Shown: in pieces, positions 58,967-64,000 of the stretch
How the letters are laid out: every line of letters starts with the position of its first letter
Position numbering within the stretch: position 1 is the stretch's first letter
Assembly (NCBI GenBank): GCA_018114805.1
Contig: CP073042.1
Coordinates: 62,001-126,000 of the forward strand
Direction of reading: 5' to 3'
DNA: 64,000 bases
Source: Candidatus Streptomyces philanthi
Lineage (GTDB): Bacteria > Actinomycetota > Actinomycetes > Streptomycetales > Streptomycetaceae
Notes under the pieces: model-generated
What the model was told of the DNA's origin: nothing
The model's database searches: none
The model's input: only the letters and a program-made list of their open reading frames with translations
Program-made: the position numbers and the translations under genes

Positions 58967-59177
58967 GCGGAACAGGGTACGGTCCGGCCGGGCCGGCGCG
59001 GCTTCGCCGGCCGGCCCGGGAAGCCCGGCGCAGGTGGCGGGGTTCGGGCCGGGGTCCGGATCTCGATAGGCTGAACCCCGACCGAAGCCTCCCGGCTGGC
59101 GATTCGGCATCAAGGGGGCGTTTGACCGGCAGCCCCGGGGGCGGGCACTGCGCCGGACGCAAGGAGGAACAAGGACG

Positions 59178-60416
59178 ATGGCAGGCAACACGGAGCCGCT
59201 GCCGCCGCGCGCCAAGCTGGCCGTGACGGCGGGCAGGGCAGCAGCGGCGGTGTCGCGGGTCGCTGGTCGCGGCAGCGGGTCAGTGATCGGGGGGAAGGTC
59301 TCCCTTCGGCTCGACCCGGACCTGCTGGCCCGGCTGGCGCGACATCTCGACGTGATCCTCGTCTCCGCGACGAACGGCAAGACCACCACCACCCGGCTGA
59401 TCGCCGAGGCGCTGCGCGCCAGCGGACCGGTCGTCTCCAACGCCCTGGGCGCCAACATGCCCGCCGGCATCACCTCCGCCCTCGCCGGCGGCTCCGACGC
59501 CCGGTACGGCGTCATCGAGGTGGACGAGAAGTACCTGGCCGGGGTGGCCCGGGATACCACGCCCAAGGCCATCGCGCTGCTGAACCTCTCCCGCGACCAG
59601 CTCGACCGCGCCGCCGAGACCCGGATGCTGGCCGAGAAGTGGCGCGAGGGCCTGGCCGGCAGCAAGGCAACGGTCATCGCCAACGCGGACGACCCGCTCA
59701 TCGTCTGGGCGGCCTCGTCCAGCCCGAACGTGGTGTGGGTGGCGGCGGGCCAGGAGTGGAAGGACGACGCCTGGTCCTGCCCGTCCTGCGGTGGCGTCCT
59801 CCAGCGCCCGGGCGACGACTGGGGCTGCGCCGACTGCGGCTTCCGCCGCCCCCGCCCTACCTGGGCCCTGAACGGCGACTACGTGCTCGACCCGCAGGGT
59901 TCGGCGTGGCCGATCCACATCCAGCTCCCCGGCCGGGCCAACAAGGCCAACGCGGCCACCTCCACCGCCGTCGCCGCCACCTTCGGGGTGCAGCCGCAGG
60001 TCGCGCTGGAGCGAATGTACGCGGTGCAGGCGGTCGCCGGCCGGTACGACGTCGTCACCTTCATGGACCGCCAGCTCCGACTGCTGCTGGCGAAGAACCC
60101 GGCCGGCTGGCTGGAGACGTTCTCGCTGATCGACCCGCCGCCTACGCCGGTGATCCTATCGGTCAACGCGCGCGGCGCGGACGGCACCGACACCTCGTGG
60201 CTGTGGGACGTGGACTACACCCGGCTCGCCGGACACCCGATCATAGTGATCGGCGACCGCAAGCTGGACCTCGCGGTGCGCCTTGAGGTGGCCTGGCTCG
60301 ACTTCCGGGTCTGCGAGAACGCGGACGAGGCGGTGCGCATGGCCCCGCCCGGCCGGATCGAGGTCATCGCCAACTACACCGCCTTCCAGGACCTGCGCCG
60401 CCGCGTCGGCAACTAG
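59178..60416 (+). CDS. murT: Lipid II isoglutaminyl synthase, Mur ligase subunit MurT
   Basis: 412 aa, intact. ATP-dependent Mur-ligase-type subunit that, with GatD, amidates D-glutamate of the peptidoglycan stem peptide to D-isoglutamine. Seen: P-loop SATNGKTTTTRL near residue 62, central IEVDEKYL, a four-cysteine zinc ribbon (CPSCGG...CADCG) specific to MurT, and the C-terminal DUF1727. ATG 59178 follows AAGGAGGAACAAGG. gatD begins 130 bp downstream on the same strand. Confidence 0.93.
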   Translation: MAGNTEPLPPRAKLAVTAGRAAAAVSRVAGRGSGSVIGGKVSLRLDPDLLARLARHLDVILVSATNGKTTTTRLIAEALRASGPVVSNALGANMPAGITSALAGGSDARYGVIEVDEKYLAGVARDTTPKAIALLNLSRDQLDRAAETRMLAEKWREGLAGSKATVIANADDPLIVWAASSSPNVVWVAAGQEWKDDAWSCPSCGGVLQRPGDDWGCADCGFRRPRPTWALNGDYVLDPQGSAWPIHIQLPGRANKANAATSTAVAATFGVQPQVALERMYAVQAVAGRYDVVTFMDRQLRLLLAKNPAGWLETFSLIDPPPTPVILSVNARGADGTDTSWLWDVDYTRLAGHPIIVIGDRKLDLAVRLEVAWLDFRVCENADEAVRMAPPGRIEVIANYTAFQDLRRRVGN

Positions 60417-60546
60417 CCGCGGGCCACGACGGCCCCCGGCCCCCGCGCGACGTCGACTCCCGCGTCGGGGGCCGGCCCACCGCGGCGGGCCGGCCCCCGA
60501 CGCCGCCACCGCCCCCCGAACCGCTGAAGCACGAAGGATACCGAGG

Positions 60547-61275
60547 ATGAGCCAGAACAGCCTGCGCCTGGTGTGGGTCTACCCCGACCTGCTGAGCACG
60601 TACGGAGACCAGGGCAACGCGCTGGTCGTGGAGCGGCGCGCACGCCAGCGCCGGCTGAACGTCTCCCGCGTCGACGTACGCTCCGACCAGCAGATCCCCA
60701 CCTCCGGTGACATCTACCTGATCGGCGGCGGTGAGGACCGGCCGCAGCGGCTCGCGGCCGAGCGGCTGCGGCGCGACGGCGGTCTCAACCGCGCGGTGGA
60801 GAACGGCGCCATCGTCTTCTCGGTCTGCGCCGGTTACCAGATCCTCGGGCACGAGTTCATCAACGACCTCGGGCAGCCCGAGCCCGGGCTCGGGCTCCTC
60901 GATGTGGTCAGCACCCGGGGCGAGGGCGAGCGGTGCGTGGGCGACGTGCTCGGCGACATCGACGAGCGGCTCGGGCTGCCGCCGCTGACGGGATTCGAGA
61001 ACCACCAGGGCGTCACGCACCTGGGCCCCACCGCCCGCCCGTTCGCCCGGGTCCGGCTCGGCAAGGGCAACGGCACCGGCGACGGCACCGAGGGCGCGTG
61101 GAACGACACCGTCTTCGGCACGTACATGCACGGCCCGGTGCTCGCCCGCAACCCGCAGATCGCCGACCTGCTGCTGAAGTTGGCGCTCGACGTGAACGCG
61201 CTGCCCCCGGTGGACGACCGCTGGTACGAGGCGCTGCGCGACGAGCGGATGGCGGCGGCGATGCAGACCGCATGA
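60547..61275 (+). CDS. gatD: Lipid II isoglutaminyl synthase, glutamine amidotransferase subunit GatD
   Basis: 242 aa, intact. Class I-like (CobB/CobQ-type) glutamine amidotransferase that supplies ammonia to MurT. The nucleophilic cysteine is in FSVCAGYQILG (residue ~94); the histidine is in TYMHGPVLARNP. ATG 60547 has GAAGGA eight bases upstream. Operon with murT. Confidence 0.93.
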   Translation: MSQNSLRLVWVYPDLLSTYGDQGNALVVERRARQRRLNVSRVDVRSDQQIPTSGDIYLIGGGEDRPQRLAAERLRRDGGLNRAVENGAIVFSVCAGYQILGHEFINDLGQPEPGLGLLDVVSTRGEGERCVGDVLGDIDERLGLPPLTGFENHQGVTHLGPTARPFARVRLGKGNGTGDGTEGAWNDTVFGTYMHGPVLARNPQIADLLLKLALDVNALPPVDDRWYEALRDERMAAAMQTA

Positions 61276-61325
61276 CGGACACTCGCCCCGCGAGAGTGCC
61301 ACGCGCTTGTAGGCTGACTGCGATC

Positions 61326-61357
61326 CAACCGGACGACGGGGTCCGGTCGTCCGGTTG
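61326..61357. terminator. Hairpin between gatD and pfkA
   Basis: CAACCGGACGAC (61326-61337) pairs perfectly with GTCGTCCGGTTG (61346-61357). It is 50 bases after gatD and 23 before pfkA: a gatD terminator or a structure in the pfkA leader. Confidence 0.6.
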
Positions 61358-61379
61358 AGTTGCAGAGGTATCACAAACC

Positions 61380-62405
61380 ATGCGTATTGGTGTGCTCACT
61401 TCCGGCGGTGACTGCCCCGGTCTGAACGCCGTAATCCGGTCGGTCGTGCACCGTGCGGTCGCCGACCACGGCGACGAGGTCGTGGGGTTCCACGACGGTT
61501 GGCGTGGCCTTCTCGAAGCCGACTACTGCAAGCTCGACCTGGACGCCGTCGGCGGCATCCTGGCTCTGTGCGGCACCATCCTCGGCTCCTCGCGGGTGCG
61601 CCCCGAGCACCTGCGGGACGGTGTCGAGCGGGCCCGTGGCCACGTCGCGGACCTCGGTCTCGACGCGATCATCCCGATCGGCGGCGAGGGCACGCTCAAG
61701 GCAGCCCGGCTCCTGTCCGACGCGGGACTCCCCATCGTCGGCGTACCCAAGACCATCGACAACGACATCGCGTCCACCGACGTGACGTTCGGCTTCGACA
61801 CCGCCGTCGGCGTGGCCACCGAGGCCCTGGACCGGCTCAAGACCACCGCCGAGTCGCACCAGCGGGTGCTGATCATCAAGGTGATGGGGCGGCACACCGG
61901 CTGGATCGCGCTGCACTCGGGCATGGCCGCCGGCGCGCACGCGATCGTCGTGCCCGAGCGCCCCTTCGACATCGGCGAGCTGGCCGAGCTGGTGGGCCAG
62001 CGCTTCCAGGCCGGCAAGAAGTTCGCCATCGTGGTCGTCTCGGAGGGTGCCAAGCCGCGCGAGGGCTCCATGGAGTTCGACGTCGGCGGCAAGGACGTCT
62101 ACGGCCACGAGCGGTTCGCCGGCGTCGCCCGACAGCTCTCCGTCGAACTGGAGGAGCGCCTGGGTAAGGAGGCGCGGCCGGTGATCCTCGGCCACGTGCA
62201 GCGCGGCGGCACGCCCACCGCCTACGACCGGGTGCTCGCCACCCGGTTCGGCTGGCACGCGGTGGAGGCCGCGCACCGGGGCGACTTTGGCATGATGACC
62301 GCGCTGGGCGGCACCGACATCGTCCTGACCCCGCTGGCCGACGCGGTGGAGCACCTGAAGACGGTGCCCATGGAGCGGTACGCCGAGGCCGAGTGCGTGC
62401 TGTGA
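61380..62405 (+). CDS. pfkA: 6-phosphofructokinase
   Basis: 341 aa, intact. Phosphorylates fructose 6-phosphate to fructose 1,6-bisphosphate in glycolysis. Motifs: nucleotide loop TSGGDCPGLNAVIR, IPIGGEGTLKAA (group III type, GGEGT), catalytic PKTIDNDI and the substrate region MGRHTGWIAL. ATG 61380; the only purine-rich site (GAGG) is rather far, 13 bases. Single gene between two hairpins. Confidence 0.93.
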   Translation: MRIGVLTSGGDCPGLNAVIRSVVHRAVADHGDEVVGFHDGWRGLLEADYCKLDLDAVGGILALCGTILGSSRVRPEHLRDGVERARGHVADLGLDAIIPIGGEGTLKAARLLSDAGLPIVGVPKTIDNDIASTDVTFGFDTAVGVATEALDRLKTTAESHQRVLIIKVMGRHTGWIALHSGMAAGAHAIVVPERPFDIGELAELVGQRFQAGKKFAIVVVSEGAKPREGSMEFDVGGKDVYGHERFAGVARQLSVELEERLGKEARPVILGHVQRGGTPTAYDRVLATRFGWHAVEAAHRGDFGMMTALGGTDIVLTPLADAVEHLKTVPMERYAEAECVL

Positions 62406-62472
62406 GCTGAGCGCTCTCCCCGCCGGCGCCCGCGCCCGCACACCGGTGGTCCGACCCCGGCTGGCGCGCCGA

Positions 62473-62504
62473 CCGCCCCCGGCCCACGACATGGCCGGGG
62501 GCGG
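62473..62504 (+). terminator. 12-bp hairpin terminator after pfkA
   Basis: CCGCCCCCGGCC (62473-62484) pairs with GGCCGGGGGCGG (62493-62504), followed by TTCTACTCT. It starts 68 bases after the pfkA stop. Confidence 0.7.
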
Positions 62505-62549
62505 TTCTACTCTGGTGCAAGCGTTTGCGGCGATATGAGGAGAGAGCGG

Positions 62550-63512
62550 ATGGATCACGGCGGACACGGCATGGACATGAATCTGCCGCCGTTCACCCTG
62601 GCTCGCGGGTTGGAGTACAGCAGCGAGCCGTTTTTCCTGATCGGCTGCTTGCTGGCGCTGGCCCTGTACGGGTGGTGCACGCTGCGGTTGCACCAGCGCG
62701 GTGACGGCTGGCCCGTGATGCGCACCGTCTCCTTCGCCGTCGGCGTGCTGACCGTCGCGCTGGTGATGTGCACCAAGCTCAACGACTACGGCATGGTCAT
62801 GTTCAGCGTGCACATGGTGCAGCACATGGTGATCAGCATGCTGTCGCCCATCCTGCTGCTGCTCGGGGCGCCGGTCACGCTGGCGCTGCGGGCGCTGCCG
62901 GCCGGGCGGGCGCGCGCCGGGCGCGGCGGCCCCGGCCCCCGCGGACTGCTCGTCGCCCTGCTGCACAGCCGCTACGTGCAGATCATCACCCACCCCGCGT
63001 TCACGATCCCGCTGTTCATAGCGAGCCTGTACGCGCTCTACTTCACGCCGCTGTTCGACTTCCTCATGGAGTCCAAGCCGGGGCACATCGCGATGATGGT
63101 GCACTTCCTCGCGGTCGGCCTGGTCTTCTTCTGGCCGATCATGGGTGTGGACCCGGGCCCGCACCGGCCCGGGTACGTCATGCGGATGCTGGAGCTGTTC
63201 GCCGGCATGCCCTTCCACGCCTTCTTCGGCATCGCCCTGATGATGGCGTCCGAGCCGATGATCGGCACGTACAAGAACCCGCCGGACTCGCTCGGCATCG
63301 ACGCGCTCTCGGACCAGAACGCGGCGGGCGGCATCGCCTGGGCGTTCAGCGAGATCCCGTCCGTGGTGGTGCTGATCGCGCTGGTCTTCCAGTGGTACCG
63401 GTCCGAGCAGCGCACCGCGCGCCGCTCGGACCGGGTCGCCGACCGGGACGGCGACAAGGAGCTGAACACCTACAACGACTACCTGGCGTCCTTGCAGGCC
63501 AAGAGCAAGTAG
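62550..63512 (+). CDS. Cytochrome c oxidase assembly prot. (CtaG family) membrane protein
   Basis: 320 aa, intact, seven predicted membrane helices (for example FLIGCLLALALYGWCTLRL; HMVISMLSPILLLLGAPVTL). CtaG/caa3-type proteins help insert copper into cytochrome oxidase; the N-terminal MDHGGHGMDMN is a His/Met-rich metal-binding stretch that fits this. The start at 62550 was preferred over 62535 because AGGAGAG lies just before it. Confidence 0.85.
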   Translation: MDHGGHGMDMNLPPFTLARGLEYSSEPFFLIGCLLALALYGWCTLRLHQRGDGWPVMRTVSFAVGVLTVALVMCTKLNDYGMVMFSVHMVQHMVISMLSPILLLLGAPVTLALRALPAGRARAGRGGPGPRGLLVALLHSRYVQIITHPAFTIPLFIASLYALYFTPLFDFLMESKPGHIAMMVHFLAVGLVFFWPIMGVDPGPHRPGYVMRMLELFAGMPFHAFFGIALMMASEPMIGTYKNPPDSLGIDALSDQNAAGGIAWAFSEIPSVVVLIALVFQWYRSEQRTARRSDRVADRDGDKELNTYNDYLASLQAKSK

Positions 63513-63611
63513 CGGCGCCGAGCGCTAGCGGTGGCGCCCCACCCCGGGGGACGATGGGCCCCTGGCCGTGGTCGGGGCGCACACCCCGGCCGCCATGAGG
63601 AGGTTGCGGGG

Positions 63612-63770
63612 ATGCCCGGATCTGCGAAGGCGATGGCGATTTTCACGGTGGTCGGCCTGGTGATGGTGACCGCCTACACCGTGACGTTCGGCAGCAACGG
63701 CTGGCTGTGGTTCGGCTGGGTGGTGCTCGGCCTGCTGACCGTGGGCGTGATGGCCGCGCGCGGCACGTGA
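63612..63770 (+). CDS. Small membrane protein (52 aa)
   Basis: ATG 63612 with GAGGAGG nine bases upstream. Two hydrophobic segments (MAIFTVVGLVMVTAYTV; GWLWFGWVVLGLLTVGVM) separated by FGSNG make a helical hairpin. Conserved in general form in Streptomyces; function unknown. It follows the CtaG-type gene by 100 bp and may be cotranscribed. Confidence 0.7.
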   Translation: MPGSAKAMAIFTVVGLVMVTAYTVTFGSNGWLWFGWVVLGLLTVGVMAARGT

Positions 63771-63788
63771 GGAGGGCGCCGGCATGGC

Positions 63789-64000
63789 TCAGGCCCCGGT
63801 GACGGCGGGGAACTGGAAGAGCGCGCCGGTGGCGGCCCGCAGGTGGCAGGCGTTGGGGTAGGTCCGCTCCAGTTGACCAGGGTGCCGCGCCAGGCGCCCG
63901 TGACGTGCACGGTGACGGGCGCGTGCTCCTCGGTGCACACCAGCCGCTGCGCGACGAGCCGATCAGGGTCGCCGTCCGCCGCTCGGAGCGCCGTACAGGC
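63789..64000 (-). pseudogene. Subtilisin inhibitor (SSI)-family protein, partial, one frameshift
   Basis: The C-terminal ~70 residues of a Streptomyces subtilisin inhibitor-like secreted protease inhibitor, running off the window end: CTALRAADGDPDRLVAQ, VCTEEHAPVTVHVTGAWRG and RTYPNACHLRAATGALFQF, with the SSI disulfide cysteines. One missing base near 63872, after TLVNWS, breaks the frame before RTYPNAC. The stop is at 63789. The start and reactive-site loop may lie outside or near the edge. Confidence 0.7.

Noticed and set aside
1..64000. Transposons, integrases or phage as the cause of the rearrangements
   Set aside because: No transposase, integrase, terminal inverted repeats or target-site duplications were seen at any junction.
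1..64000. CRISPR arrays, tRNA or rRNA genes
   Set aside because: No regularly spaced repeats, cloverleaf-like sequences or rRNA stretches were recognised on either strand.

Overview
The window is high-GC actinobacterial DNA, most likely a Streptomyces or close relative. The evidence is the strong G/C bias at third codon positions, AGGAGG-type ribosome sites with many GTG/TTG starts, a modular type I polyketide synthase, a subtilisin-inhibitor family gene, a DasR-like box upstream of a GH19 chitinase, and a murT-gatD pair beside pfkA. No rRNA, tRNA, transposase, integrase or CRISPR array was seen.

Layout. 1-5.9 kb (minus strand): NTF2-like fragment, aldehyde dehydrogenase, TetR regulator and a dipeptide ABC transporter that lacks its binding protein and the start of its first permease. 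6.1-8.2 kb: O-methyltransferase and aldo/keto reductase. 8.3-16.5 kb: a modular PKS with a KSQ-AT-ACP loading module (propionyl starter predicted) and one KS-AT-DH-KR extension module, cut off in the KR domain. 17.2-26.6 kb: FAD monooxygenase, IclR regulator, small conserved proteins, a CBS protein, and a mosaic of acetyltransferase pieces around a second PKS fragment (partial AT-DH-partial KR). 26.7-36.4 kb: two alkylation-repair genes, chitinase, VOC and MarR proteins, a SpoIIE-type phosphatase, a second AlkB, PI-PLC and a P-loop kinase. 36.6-44 kb: a xanthine-dehydrogenase-type operon whose large subunit is split by a 3 kb block carrying a type II thioesterase, a pyroglutamyl peptidase, a DUF4287 protein and a reductase; then PPOX, AT and DCC1 pieces. 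44-49 kb: polyol-type operon (DeoR, binding protein, two permeases, zinc alcohol dehydrogenase). 49.4-56.1 kb: an unknown proline-rich protein, an MFS/ArsR efflux pair, an ABC half-gene head-to-head with a LigD polymerase-domain fragment, and a PRC-barrel/DUF2382 protein. 56.4-64 kb: acyl-CoA dehydrogenase/TetR, truncated peptide deformylase, murT-gatD, pfkA, a CtaG-type assembly protein, a small membrane protein and an SSI-type inhibitor.

The dominant feature is damage. Most genes in the first 56 kb carry one-base frameshifts, in-frame stops, internal deletions, or are cut at junctions where two unrelated truncated genes meet. Two perfect tandem duplications (72 bp and 23 bp) and a perfect 58-bp palindrome lie inside genes. 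Between 56.4 and 63.8 kb almost everything is intact. Two explanations remain open: a decaying, rearranged accessory chromosome arm, or an unpolished or chimeric long-read assembly. Functions given for broken genes describe the parent gene; whether the product is made is not claimed.
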